In this document: positions 1 through 6,357 of the stretch, one piece after another
Numbering within the stretch: position 1 is the first letter of the stretch
How the letters are laid out: the number at the start of each line of letters is the position of its first letter
Source of the DNA: Actinomycetota bacterium
GTDB taxonomy: Bacteria; Actinomycetota; Acidimicrobiia; Acidimicrobiales; JAFATL01
Assembly (NCBI GenBank): GCA_019243975.1
Contig: JAFATL010000030.1
Location: 1-7,704, forward strand
Length of the DNA stretch: 7,704 bases
Reading direction: 5' to 3'
The notes under the pieces: model-generated
What the model saw: the letters and a program-made list of their open reading frames with translations, nothing else
Told to the model about the DNA's origin: nothing
Database searches by the model: none
Made by a program: the position numbers and the translations under genes

Positions 1-56
1 CCAGCCAGCGTGTCGGTGAGGTCGTCGCCGGTAACGACGGCGACCCGGGGACTCAC
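1..56 (-). CDS. 5' end of an unidentified gene downstream of the ABC ATPase (partial)
   Basis: A GTG codon at 56-54 opens a frame that runs off the left edge of the window. It gives about 18 residues: MSPRVAVVTGDDLTDTLA. The GTG overlaps the TGA stop of the upstream ATPase gene in the 4-nt arrangement GTGA, which is typical of translationally coupled operon genes. No strong Shine-Dalgarno sequence is visible before it, so coupling to the upstream gene is likely. The alternating hydrophobic start (RVAVVTG) would suit the first beta strand of a Rossmann-type or glycosyltransferase fold. A glycosyltransferase is plausible downstream of a polysaccharide exporter, but 18 residues cannot establish it. 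Function unknown. Confidence 0.5.
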   Translation of the reverse strand, partial: MSPRVAVVTGDDLTDTLA

Positions 57-1261
57 CGCCCGTTGAGGGCGTCGACGTCCCAGCGGCCGCCCAACGACAC
101 CACGCCGGCGACCTCGCGCGGGTCACCGGCCTCGACGTCGAAGCGGAAGGCCCGCGTGTGATGGTCGATGATCTTCAGCCCGTTCACGTCGAACAGCGAG
201 GTCGTCACGTCGTAGGTGCCGGGCAGCAAGAGCAGACGGTCGATGGTGAACTCCACCAAGCCTCGCCCGTCGATCTTGTCGGGCACCTGGTCGGCGTCGC
301 GGGTGTTGGGACCGGTGACGTGGATGCCGTCGACCCGGTGCAGGTCCATGCCGAACACCGGCTTGGGGATCGGCTCCTGCGTGTTGTAGTGCAGACGGAA
401 GGTGATCTTGTCGCCGGTGCGCACGCGGGACGTGGGGGTCTGCTTGTAGTCGACCAGCTCGACCCGCTCGATCGCCCCCTCGCCCGAGCCCCAGCGAGTA
501 CCACCCTCCTCGGTGACCTGGGAGCGTTCGGAGTGCACCTCGTCGACGTAGTTGTCGACCACCGTCGACGCGTTGCCGATCTCGCGGATGTTGCCCTTGT
601 CGAGCCAGGCCACGTCGTCGCACAGGTTGCGCACGGACTCGAGGGCGTGGGACACGATCACGATCGTCTTGCCCGCGCTCTTGAGGTCGGCGAACTTCTC
701 GTTGCAGCGGCGCTGGAACTGCTCGTCGCCGACCGCCAGCACCTCGTCGACCAGCAGCACGTCGGGGTCGACGTTGATGGCGACCGAGAACCCGAGGCGC
801 ACGTACATGCCCGACGAGTAGTTCTTCACCGGCGTGTCGATGAACCGCTGGAGGCCGGCGAACTCGACGATGCCGTCGAACTTGGCGTCGAGCTCACGCT
901 TGCTCAGGCCGAGGATCGAACCGTTGAGGTACACGTTGTCGCGGCCGGACAGTTCGGGGTGGAAGCCCGCACCCAACTCGAGGAGCGCCGACACCTTGCC
1001 CTCGACGTCGATGCGGCCCATGTCGGGGCGCAGGATGCGGGCCATGCACTTGAGCAGCGTGCTCTTACCGGAGCCGTTCTCGCCGATGAGGCCGAACGTG
1101 CGCCCGGCGGTCACGTCGAGCGACACGTCGTTGAGGGCCCAGAACTCCTCGTAGCGGGCGCGCCCGCCCCGCATGATCGAGACCTTGATGCTGTCGTTGC
1201 GCTCGTGGTACAGCCGGTAGCGCTTCGACACGTGGTCGACGACCACCGCCTTGTCCGTCAC
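53..1261 (-). CDS. Wzt-like ABC transporter ATP-binding protein, polysaccharide export
   Basis: This 402-residue cytoplasmic ATPase should power export of a lipid-linked surface polysaccharide through the permease encoded just upstream. Visible motifs are Walker A GENGSGKST (60-68), the family-typical LLELGAGFHPELSGRDN segment (93-109) in the Q-loop region, the signature YSSGMYVRLGF (148-158), Walker B DVLLVDE (167-173) and the switch histidine in VSHALE (H205). After a linker (about 240-255), residues about 256-395 are rich in beta strands and match the extra C-terminal domain of Wzt proteins, which recognises the modified end of the glycan in O9a-type systems. The length suits a Wzt with this domain rather than a short TagH/RfbE type. 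The start is GTG at 1261, 7 nt after the permease stop. A GAGGAG (1280-1275, inside the permease gene) lies 13 nt upstream, a rather long spacing. The gene is co-transcribed with the permease by position. The substrate cannot be told from sequence. Confidence 0.93.
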   Translation of the reverse strand: MTDKAVVVDHVSKRYRLYHERNDSIKVSIMRGGRARYEEFWALNDVSLDVTAGRTFGLIGENGSGKSTLLKCMARILRPDMGRIDVEGKVSALLELGAGFHPELSGRDNVYLNGSILGLSKRELDAKFDGIVEFAGLQRFIDTPVKNYSSGMYVRLGFSVAINVDPDVLLVDEVLAVGDEQFQRRCNEKFADLKSAGKTIVIVSHALESVRNLCDDVAWLDKGNIREIGNASTVVDNYVDEVHSERSQVTEEGGTRWGSGEGAIERVELVDYKQTPTSRVRTGDKITFRLHYNTQEPIPKPVFGMDLHRVDGIHVTGPNTRDADQVPDKIDGRGLVEFTIDRLLLLPGTYDVTTSLFDVNGLKIIDHHTRAFRFDVEAGDPREVAGVVSLGGRWDVDALNGR

Positions 1262-1268
1262 CTGCTGG

Positions 1269-2093
1269 TCAGAGCTCCTCTGCCAGGCGAGGCTCGAGGC
1301 GGCCGAACACCATGTAGCCGACCGCCAGCACCGCGGCCGTCACGGCCACGAGGTAGAGCATGTCGCCGCCCGACGGGAAGCGCAGGTCGTAGAGGCAGGC
1401 TCGGTACGCGTCGACGAAGCGAACCATGGGGTTGAGGCGGTAGAGCGCGAGCACCGGGAGCTCGGCGCCGAAGATGTGGGCGTGGGCCGGCACCACCGAG
1501 ATCGGGTACACGATCGGCGTGGCATAGAACCACAGCTGCAGCACGATGCCGATGAAGTGCTGCACGTCGCGGAAGTACACGTTGGTCACGCTGAGGGTGA
1601 GCCCGACACCGACCACGAAGAGGCTCTGCAACGCGATCAGGAACAGCAGCGGCAGGAGCCACGGCACCACGAAGTTCCCGAAGACCATCAGGGCGACGCA
1701 CAGCACCGCCATCTCGATGGCGAGCGACACCGTCCACGACGCCACGTTGGCGACGACGAGGATCTCGCGCGGGAAGTACACCTTCTTGATGAGGTTGGCG
1801 TTGCCGATGAGGCCGCCCATCGACCCGCTCATGCCGTTGCCGAGGAAGTTCCACGGCAACAGCCCGCACAGCAGGAAGCAGGCGTAGTTGGACAGCCCGC
1901 TGGGGCTCGCCTTCGGCACGCCGATCTTCAGGAACACCCGGAAGACCATGGTGAAGATGAGCATCATCGCCAACGGGTTGACGAGCGACCACGACCATCC
2001 GAGGACCGATCGCTTGTACTTCCCCCGGAGCTCGCGGAGCGTCAGATTGATCAGGAGCTCCTTCGAAGCTCCCAGTTCGGCGACTCTGCTCAT
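1269..2093 (-). CDS. Wzm-like ABC-2 type transporter permease, polysaccharide export
   Basis: This 274-residue integral membrane protein is the channel-forming partner of the downstream ATPase. An amphipathic N-terminal stretch (about 8-28) leads into the family motif GKYKRSVLGWSWSLVNPL (24-41). About six membrane segments follow, roughly at 34-56, 68-86, 117-138, 142-165, 178-198 and 246-264. Other recognisable motifs are YFPREILVVANV (106-117, the cytoplasmic coupling region), NVYFRDVQHF (171-180) and YATPIVYP (190-197). All are characteristic of the Wzm/TagG/RfbD group of ABC2_membrane permeases, and the length is normal. The ATG at 2093 is well placed. It has no good Shine-Dalgarno sequence but a TAGGAT box 9 nt upstream, so near-leaderless expression is likely. 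The stop is followed after 7 nt by the ATPase start, so the two form an operon. Drug efflux is unlikely given these motifs and the Wzt-type partner. Confidence 0.93.
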   Translation of the reverse strand: MSRVAELGASKELLINLTLRELRGKYKRSVLGWSWSLVNPLAMMLIFTMVFRVFLKIGVPKASPSGLSNYACFLLCGLLPWNFLGNGMSGSMGGLIGNANLIKKVYFPREILVVANVASWTVSLAIEMAVLCVALMVFGNFVVPWLLPLLFLIALQSLFVVGVGLTLSVTNVYFRDVQHFIGIVLQLWFYATPIVYPISVVPAHAHIFGAELPVLALYRLNPMVRFVDAYRACLYDLRFPSGGDMLYLVAVTAAVLAVGYMVFGRLEPRLAEEL

Positions 2094-2108
2094 GTCCGGG
2101 TCATCCTA
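2094..2108 (-). promoter_or_regulatory. Putative near-leaderless -10 promoter of the exporter operon
   Basis: On the minus strand TAGGAT (2108-2103) fits the actinobacterial TANNNT -10 pattern. It is followed by GACCCGGAC and then the ATG at 2093. A transcript starting at A2095 or at the ATG would have 0-2 leader bases. No convincing -35 hexamer is visible. The same arrangement occurs before two other genes in this window (7414-7419 and 7435-7440), which strengthens the call. An alternative reading is AGGA as a weak Shine-Dalgarno core, about 10 nt from the ATG. Confidence 0.4.
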
Positions 2109-2111
2109 CGA

Positions 2112-2145
2112 CGGGCGCCGTGTCCGCCCGAAGCTCGTGCGGGCG
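2112..2145 (-). terminator. GC-rich three-arm inverted repeat, possible terminator or attenuator
   Basis: CGGGCG (2112-2117), CGCCCG (2125-2130) and CGGGCG (2140-2145) alternate as three 6-nt arms with loops of 7 and 9 nt. The middle arm can pair with either outer arm, giving two mutually exclusive hairpins. The element lies right after the amidase stop (2148) and just upstream of the TAGGAT box of the exporter operon. It could stop or attenuate read-through from the amidase gene. There is no U-tract, so a classical intrinsic terminator is not proven. In GC-rich DNA, short arms like these can also arise by chance. Confidence 0.35.
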
Positions 2146-2147
2146 CG

Positions 2148-4100
2148 TCAGGGAAGGACGAGCTGCCCGTCGAGCTTGGTGAGACGGATGATCCCGGGCC
2201 CGAATGCCCCGAAACCGATCGCCAGCACGCCTGCTCCCGATCCGCTGAACGGACCCGACGCCAGGCGCACGCCGCTGGTGTTGGTGGGGTCGCCGGTGAA
2301 GAACTCGCGCTGCAGCGCGCCGCTGCCGTTGAACATGCGCACGTCGGGCCCGCCGCCCGGACCGGGACCGGTGGCGATCCAGTCGGCGCCCGCCGGCGAT
2401 TTCACGCCAGTCACATAAACGCCACTGGCGAAGCCGGCGTCGTAGGCGTTGAAGCTCGACAGCAACGTGCCGTCCCACCGGAACACGCGGATGTTGGGGC
2501 CGCCGCCGGGGCCGGGAGCGGTGACGATCTCGGGCTTGCCGTCTCCGTCGACGTCGGCCACGGCGACGCGCACGCCGCCGGTGAACCGCGGGTCGTAGGC
2601 CATGAACGACGAGATGAGGGTGCCGCCCAGTGTCCACACCTTGACGTTCGGGCCGCCGGTGGGTCCCGCGCCCGTGATGATCTCGTCGCCCAAGATGCCG
2701 TCGACGTTGCCGGACGCCACGTAGACGCCACCGGTGAAGGCGGCCGGGTAGGCGTAGAACGACGACACGACCGCGCCGTCCTCGGTGAACGCCTTCACGT
2801 TGGGACCGCCGCTCGGCCCCGCACCGGTGATGATCTCGTCGTTCCCCAATGCGTCGACGTTGCCGCCCGCCACTCGAACGCCGCCGGTGAAGCCGGCGGG
2901 ATAGGCGAAGAACGACGAGCGGGGGCTGCCGTCGGGGTTGAACGTGCGCACGTGCGGGCCGCCGCCGCTCTCGGCGCCGGTGACGATGTCGGTCTGGCCG
3001 CCGCCGAAGTTGCCGGTGCCGATATAGAGACCGCCCGCGAAACCGGGGTACGGCGTGGCGATGCCCGCCACCGCTTCGGCGTCTTGGCGAACGTGACCCA
3101 GCTGGTCGTACAGCATCCCCGGGCACGTCGTCGGGTACCCGTCCTTGTGACCCGAGATGGCGTCGAACTGCACCTGGCGGCCCGCCGGGTAGCTGGGGTT
3201 CCCGCCTGAGGTCATCGTCGTCTTGGCGACCGGGTCGACGCCGTCCATCGGCAGCCGCCAACCGAGGAGCGCACCGACGGACTGCACCGCTTCGTTGGAC
3301 GCGGGCGTGTTGGTGAAGTCACCGATGACGGCGACGCCGGTCGAGCCGGTGTTGAACCCTTCCGTCTGGGCGCCCACCACGGCCCGGGTGATGCCGCCGT
3401 CGCGCCCCTCCCAGATGGTGCCGAAGCGGTCGACGAGGAAGTTGTACCCGATGTCGTCCCAGCCGTTGGTGTCCATGTGGTACGCCTGGATCGACTGCAG
3501 GATCGACGGCACGTCGGCCGGCGCGTAGTCGTTCGACGTGGCGGTGTGATGGACGAACGCCATCTTCACCGCCGGTGCGTAGTCGGGCGTCTTCTTGGCC
3601 GGGCGGGCGCCCCACTCGCCGCGGAAGTGGATAGGCGGCGCCACCGTGTCGGCGGCGGCCTGCGGCGTCGCCATCTTGATCTTCACCTTGGGTCCGGTCT
3701 GGCGCACGAGGTGCACCCGCACGTCGTTGGCGCCGGCCGGGGCGTCGATCTGGTACCCGTCGGCGTCGCCCACCCATTCGGGTTCGGTGATGGCGCGGCC
3801 GGCGTGGTACTCGGGCGAGGTTCGGTCAGGCCCGTGGCTGGCGTCGGTGTCGAGGGTGTGCCACGGCTGCCATCCGCCCGCGGTGTGCACCCGCACCTGC
3901 ACCGGGATGGAGTCGGCCCCCGACCAGCTCACACCGATCATGCGGAAGGCCGACTGATCGGCGCGCGTCGTCTGGCCGGGCACGTCGTCCGTGTTCACCT
4001 GCATCGAACGCACAGTGGCGAACGCAGGGGTCGGGACGGCGACTGCCAGGGAAGTGACGAGAACGAATCCGCCGAGCGCTGCTAGGGGCCGCGAAAACAA
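2148..4100 (-). CDS. Secreted N-acetylmuramoyl-L-alanine amidase (PGRP/Amidase_2) with C-terminal FG-GAP-like repeats
   Basis: This enzyme should cut the bond between N-acetylmuramic acid and the L-Ala of peptidoglycan stem peptides outside the cytoplasm. With the TTG at 4100 the product has 650 residues. Residues 1-28 form a clean signal peptide (MFSRPLAALG, hydrophobic core, then TPAFA before the cut). Residues about 30-135 are a beta-rich domain often found ahead of actinobacterial PGRP amidases. The catalytic domain (about 155-345) shows FRGEWGARP (159-167), FVHHTA with zinc ligand H184, GYNFLVD with Y219, and GHKDGYPTTCPG with ligands H318 and C326. T324 sits at the position of the T7-lysozyme lysine, as in many PGRPs. 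Residues about 350-650 are six repeats. The start is uncertain: the frame is open up to an ATG at 4361, but that would place 87 non-signal-like residues over the divergent gene. CTG at 4103 and TTG at 4100 both fit the signal peptide and the TAGATT box just upstream. The divergent neighbour encodes a SpoIID protein with the same repeats. Confidence 0.88.
   Translation of the reverse strand: MFSRPLAALGGFVLVTSLAVAVPTPAFATVRSMQVNTDDVPGQTTRADQSAFRMIGVSWSGADSIPVQVRVHTAGGWQPWHTLDTDASHGPDRTSPEYHAGRAITEPEWVGDADGYQIDAPAGANDVRVHLVRQTGPKVKIKMATPQAAADTVAPPIHFRGEWGARPAKKTPDYAPAVKMAFVHHTATSNDYAPADVPSILQSIQAYHMDTNGWDDIGYNFLVDRFGTIWEGRDGGITRAVVGAQTEGFNTGSTGVAVIGDFTNTPASNEAVQSVGALLGWRLPMDGVDPVAKTTMTSGGNPSYPAGRQVQFDAISGHKDGYPTTCPGMLYDQLGHVRQDAEAVAGIATPYPGFAGGLYIGTGNFGGGQTDIVTGAESGGGPHVRTFNPDGSPRSSFFAYPAGFTGGVRVAGGNVDALGNDEIITGAGPSGGPNVKAFTEDGAVVSSFYAYPAAFTGGVYVASGNVDGILGDEIITGAGPTGGPNVKVWTLGGTLISSFMAYDPRFTGGVRVAVADVDGDGKPEIVTAPGPGGGPNIRVFRWDGTLLSSFNAYDAGFASGVYVTGVKSPAGADWIATGPGPGGGPDVRMFNGSGALQREFFTGDPTNTSGVRLASGPFSGSGAGVLAIGFGAFGPGIIRLTKLDGQLVLP
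2151..3053 (-). repeat. Six FG-GAP/VCBS-like protein repeats in the amidase C-terminus
   Basis: Tandem units of about 51 residues (about 153 nt) have the consensus YDxxFxGGVxVAxGxxDGDGxxEIITGAGPGGGPNVKVFxxDGxxxSSFxA. The units lie at residues about 350-399, 400-450, 451-501, 502-552, 553-602 and 603-650. Unit 4 keeps a calcium-loop-like DVDGDGKPE; units 2 and 3 have degraded versions (NVDALGNDE, NVDGILGDE). Units 5 and 6 are increasingly divergent, and unit 6 ends the protein at QLVLP. FG-GAP/VCBS repeats commonly fold as beta-propeller blades, so a six-bladed propeller for adhesion or glycan binding is inferred. The array is closely related to the one in the divergent SpoIID gene at 5470-6354. 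Confidence 0.85.
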
Positions 4101-4164
4101 CAGGGTCGCAAATCTACCCGGGGTGCACCCACCCTTTGCGCGCGCGCGGCAAAGATGGACACCC
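4101..4164. promoter_or_regulatory. Divergent intergenic region with nested palindrome between the two cell-wall genes
   Basis: This 64-nt gap must hold the 5' signals of both divergent genes. It contains a perfect 10-nt palindrome GGGTGCACCC (4121-4130), flanked almost symmetrically by inverted arms CGCAAA (4107-4112) and TTTGCG (4135-4140). Next to it is an alternating GC run (4138-4148). The palindrome lies just upstream of the putative amidase -10 (TAGATT, 4116-4111), a typical operator position. On the plus strand the best -10 candidate is AAAGAT (4151-4156), 8 nt before the SpoIID GTG, but it lacks the first T of the usual pattern. A shared regulator is inferred; none is encoded in the window. 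Confidence 0.4.
4111..4116 (-). promoter_or_regulatory. Putative -10 box of the amidase gene
   Basis: TAGATT on the minus strand (4116-4111) fits TANNNT. It is followed by TGCGACC and then CTG (4103) and TTG (4100). A start site 7 nt downstream of the box would fall exactly on the CTG, giving a leaderless CTG start or a 3-nt leader for the TTG. No Shine-Dalgarno sequence or clear -35 is present. It overlaps the left arm of the nested palindrome described for 4101-4164. Confidence 0.35.
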
Positions 4165-6357
4165 GTGCCCCGAGTTCTCACGCGTTCTTTCGCGCTCAGA
4201 TGGTCCGCGGCCGGCCTCGCCGTCCTTTCCCTGGCCCTGACCGCGCTCGTCTCGACTGCCCCGCCGGCGGTGGCCGGCCCCTCGGTGTTCCACATCGAAG
4301 GCGGGGGCTTCGGCCACGGCGTGGGCATGAGCCAGTACGGCGCCCACGGCATGGCCCACAACGGGGCGACGTATCAGCAGATCCTCACCCATTACTTCAC
4401 CGGCACGGCCGTGCAGGGGCTGCAACAGCCCGACGGTCTGCGCATCTGGATCGCCCTCGACCCCGGGCCCAACCCGGGCACCACGCTCACACCGAGCGGT
4501 GACACCCAGTTCCACGTCGACGGCCCGGGCGGGCAGACGGTCGCGTCGGCATCCAGCGGGCAGACAGTGCGCGTCAACGTGGTGAACGGTCAGTTCGTGA
4601 TCCTGGTCAACAACGCGCAGCAGGGTGGGCCGGTGGGGGGCGGCGGCCACAACCTGTACGCCACCTACAACGGCGCGCCGATGCGCGTCGACAAGACCGG
4701 CAACCGCTACAAGTACGGCGACCTCGAGATGTCCATCACGGCCGGCGGCCTCCGCCTGGTCGTCGAGAACATGAACATGCAGCAGTACCTCTACGGCCTC
4801 GGCGAGGTCCCGTCCTCGTGGGAGATGGACGCGCTCAAGGCCCAGGCCGTGGCCGGGCGCACCTACGCCAAGGAGAAGATCGACCGCCTCGGTGAGAACC
4901 GGTCCGACTGCGGGTGCGGCCTGTTCGGCACCGTGTCCGACCAGAACTACGTCGGGTACGAGAAGGAAGCCGCCACTGCCGGCGACCAGTGGGTGGCCGC
5001 CGTCAACCAGACCAACCAGGAGACGGTGACCTACCAGGGCGCCGCCATCCAGGCCTTCTACTCGTCGTCGAGCGGTGGTTACACCGAGAACAGCGAGAAC
5101 GTCTTCGCCACCGCGCTGCCCTACCTGAAGGGCGTGCCCGACCCCGACGACTCGTACCAGAACCCCAACTTCCACTGGACGCGCGACTACACGCACGACG
5201 AGATGCAGCGGTGGCTCGACGCCAACTCGGCGACCAACGTGGGCACGCTCGACGACATCCAGTTCCTCCCGCCGTTCGGCGTGTCGGGCCGCGTGATCAA
5301 GGTCGTCAACGACAGCTCGGGCGGCGTGCGCATCACCGGATCGGGTGGCGTGAAGCGCGTCAGCGGCGGCACGTTCCAGGCGGTCGTCAACGCCGGCATG
5401 CAGGCCGACGGCATCGGTATCTCACGCGCGCTGCTGTCGACGCTGATGGTCATCGGCGGCTTCGCCGCGTACCCGGTGCAGTTCCTCGGCGGCGTCTACG
5501 TGTCGGCCGGCAAGAACTCCGACGGCGGCCGCTGGCTCGTCACGGGCGCGGGTGACGGTGGCGGCCCCCACGTGCGCATGTGGACCACCACCGGCGCGCC
5601 GATCGGCGGCGGGTTCTTCGCCTACGACAACCGCTTCGTCGGTGGTGTGCGGGTGGCCGCGTGCGACCTCAACGGCGACGGCACGTCGGAGATCGTGACG
5701 GGTGCCGGGCCCGGTGGCGGCCCCCACGTGCGGGTCTTCCTGCAGGACGGCACGCCGGTGGGCGGCGGGTTCTTCGCCTACGACCCGCGCTTCGTCGGCG
5801 GTGTCTACGTGGCGTGCGCCGACTTCAACGGCGACGGCAAGGACGAGATCATCACCGGTGTCGGTCCGGGCGGCGGTCCCAACGTGAAGGTGTTCTCCGC
5901 CGACGGCACCACGCTGCAGAGCTTCATGGCCTACGACCCCGGCTTCGTCGGCGGCGTCCGCGTGGCCGGCGCCCACCTCGACGGCACGTCCGGCCCCACG
6001 TCGATCATCACCGCGCCAGGCCCGGGCGGTGGTCCGCACGTGCGGGTCTTCACCAACGGCCAGCCCGTCGGCGGCGGGTTCTTCGCCTACACCGCGCAGT
6101 TCGTCGGCGGGCTCTACGTCGCAGCCGGCGACACCAACGGCGACGGCAAGGACGAGATCATCACCGGCGCCGGCGACACCGGCGGCCCCCACGTGCGGAT
6201 CATGGACCGCAACGGCAACGACGTGAAACCGCCCTTCTTCGCCTTCAACGCCAACGACCACGGCGCCCGCGTCGCCTTCGGCATGCTCCCCGGCCCCACC
6301 GTCGTCGCCGCCGAAGGCAAGGGCTCACCCCCGCTCGTCCGCCTCTTCCCGTTCTAG
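4165..6357 (+). CDS. Secreted SpoIID/LytB-domain protein with C-terminal FG-GAP-like repeats
   Basis: The 730-residue product from GTG 4165 should be exported and act on peptidoglycan; Bacillus SpoIID is a lytic transglycosylase. Residues 1-37 form a signal peptide ending APPAVA. The motif GGGFGHGVGMSQYGAHGMA (46-64) follows at once, with YQQILTHYFTGT (70-81). The SpoIID core (about 165-425) shows QYLYGLGEVPSSW (207-219), with E214 at the position of the conserved, presumed catalytic glutamate. It continues with ALKAQAVAGRTYA (223-235), CGC (249-251), YSSSSGGYTENSENVF (299-314) and LPYLKGVPDPDD (318-329). Residues 436-730 are six repeats like those of the divergent amidase. In Bacillus SpoIID the GHGxGMSQ motif is near the C-terminus, so the order here is permuted. 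A further in-frame GTG at 4122 and an ATG at 3991 are open, but they would add sequence before the signal peptide and overlap the amidase gene. No strong Shine-Dalgarno sequence precedes the chosen GTG. SpoIID domains occur widely in non-sporulating bacteria, so this does not imply sporulation. Confidence 0.9.
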   Translation: MPRVLTRSFALRWSAAGLAVLSLALTALVSTAPPAVAGPSVFHIEGGGFGHGVGMSQYGAHGMAHNGATYQQILTHYFTGTAVQGLQQPDGLRIWIALDPGPNPGTTLTPSGDTQFHVDGPGGQTVASASSGQTVRVNVVNGQFVILVNNAQQGGPVGGGGHNLYATYNGAPMRVDKTGNRYKYGDLEMSITAGGLRLVVENMNMQQYLYGLGEVPSSWEMDALKAQAVAGRTYAKEKIDRLGENRSDCGCGLFGTVSDQNYVGYEKEAATAGDQWVAAVNQTNQETVTYQGAAIQAFYSSSSGGYTENSENVFATALPYLKGVPDPDDSYQNPNFHWTRDYTHDEMQRWLDANSATNVGTLDDIQFLPPFGVSGRVIKVVNDSSGGVRITGSGGVKRVSGGTFQAVVNAGMQADGIGISRALLSTLMVIGGFAAYPVQFLGGVYVSAGKNSDGGRWLVTGAGDGGGPHVRMWTTTGAPIGGGFFAYDNRFVGGVRVAACDLNGDGTSEIVTGAGPGGGPHVRVFLQDGTPVGGGFFAYDPRFVGGVYVACADFNGDGKDEIITGVGPGGGPNVKVFSADGTTLQSFMAYDPGFVGGVRVAGAHLDGTSGPTSIITAPGPGGGPHVRVFTNGQPVGGGFFAYTAQFVGGLYVAAGDTNGDGKDEIITGAGDTGGPHVRIMDRNGNDVKPPFFAFNANDHGARVAFGMLPGPTVVAAEGKGSPPLVRLFPF
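5470..6354 (+). repeat. Six FG-GAP/VCBS-like protein repeats in the SpoIID protein, with long identical DNA runs
   Basis: Units at residues 436-486, 487-538, 539-589, 590-641, 642-693 and 694-730 are 51-52 residues long, the last shortened to 37. Calcium-loop-like DLNGDGTSE, DFNGDGKDE and DTNGDGKDE are present in units 2, 3 and 5. The GGGPHVRVF and GGGFFAYD segments recur. At the DNA level a 21-nt run ending GGGTTCTTCGCCTAC is identical at 5605-5625, 5761-5781 and 6070-6090. A 33-nt run coding for NGDGKDEIITG is identical at 5826-5858 and 6135-6167. The 309-nt spacing equals two repeats, which suggests that two-repeat blocks were duplicated or homogenised. A beta-propeller fold is inferred from the repeat family. 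Confidence 0.87.

Noticed and set aside
158..1435. Plus-strand open frame of 425 codons opposite the ABC ATPase
   Set aside because: Shadow of GC-rich codons; low-complexity product, and it crosses two well-supported minus-strand genes.
1251..3209. Long plus-strand open frame of 652 codons opposite the exporter and amidase genes
   Set aside because: Antisense shadow: its product is rich in His, Arg, Ala, Val and Glu with no domain character, while the minus-strand frames carry clear family motifs.
4101..4361. 87-residue N-terminal extension of the amidase from ATG 4361
   Set aside because: It would overlap the SpoIID start and signal peptide region, and would bury the amidase signal peptide.
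4114..5196. Minus-strand open frame of 360 codons inside the SpoIID gene
   Set aside because: Shadow frame; Val/Gly/His/Ala-rich composition with no recognisable domain, opposite the conserved SpoIID core.
5470..6354. CRISPR or satellite-type DNA repeat array
   Set aside because: The 153-156 nt period is in frame and encodes 51-52 residue protein repeats with varied codons; there are no short direct repeats with unique spacers.
4165..6357. SpoIID protein as evidence for sporulation
   Set aside because: No other sporulation gene is present, and SpoIID/LytB domains are common in non-spore-forming bacteria.
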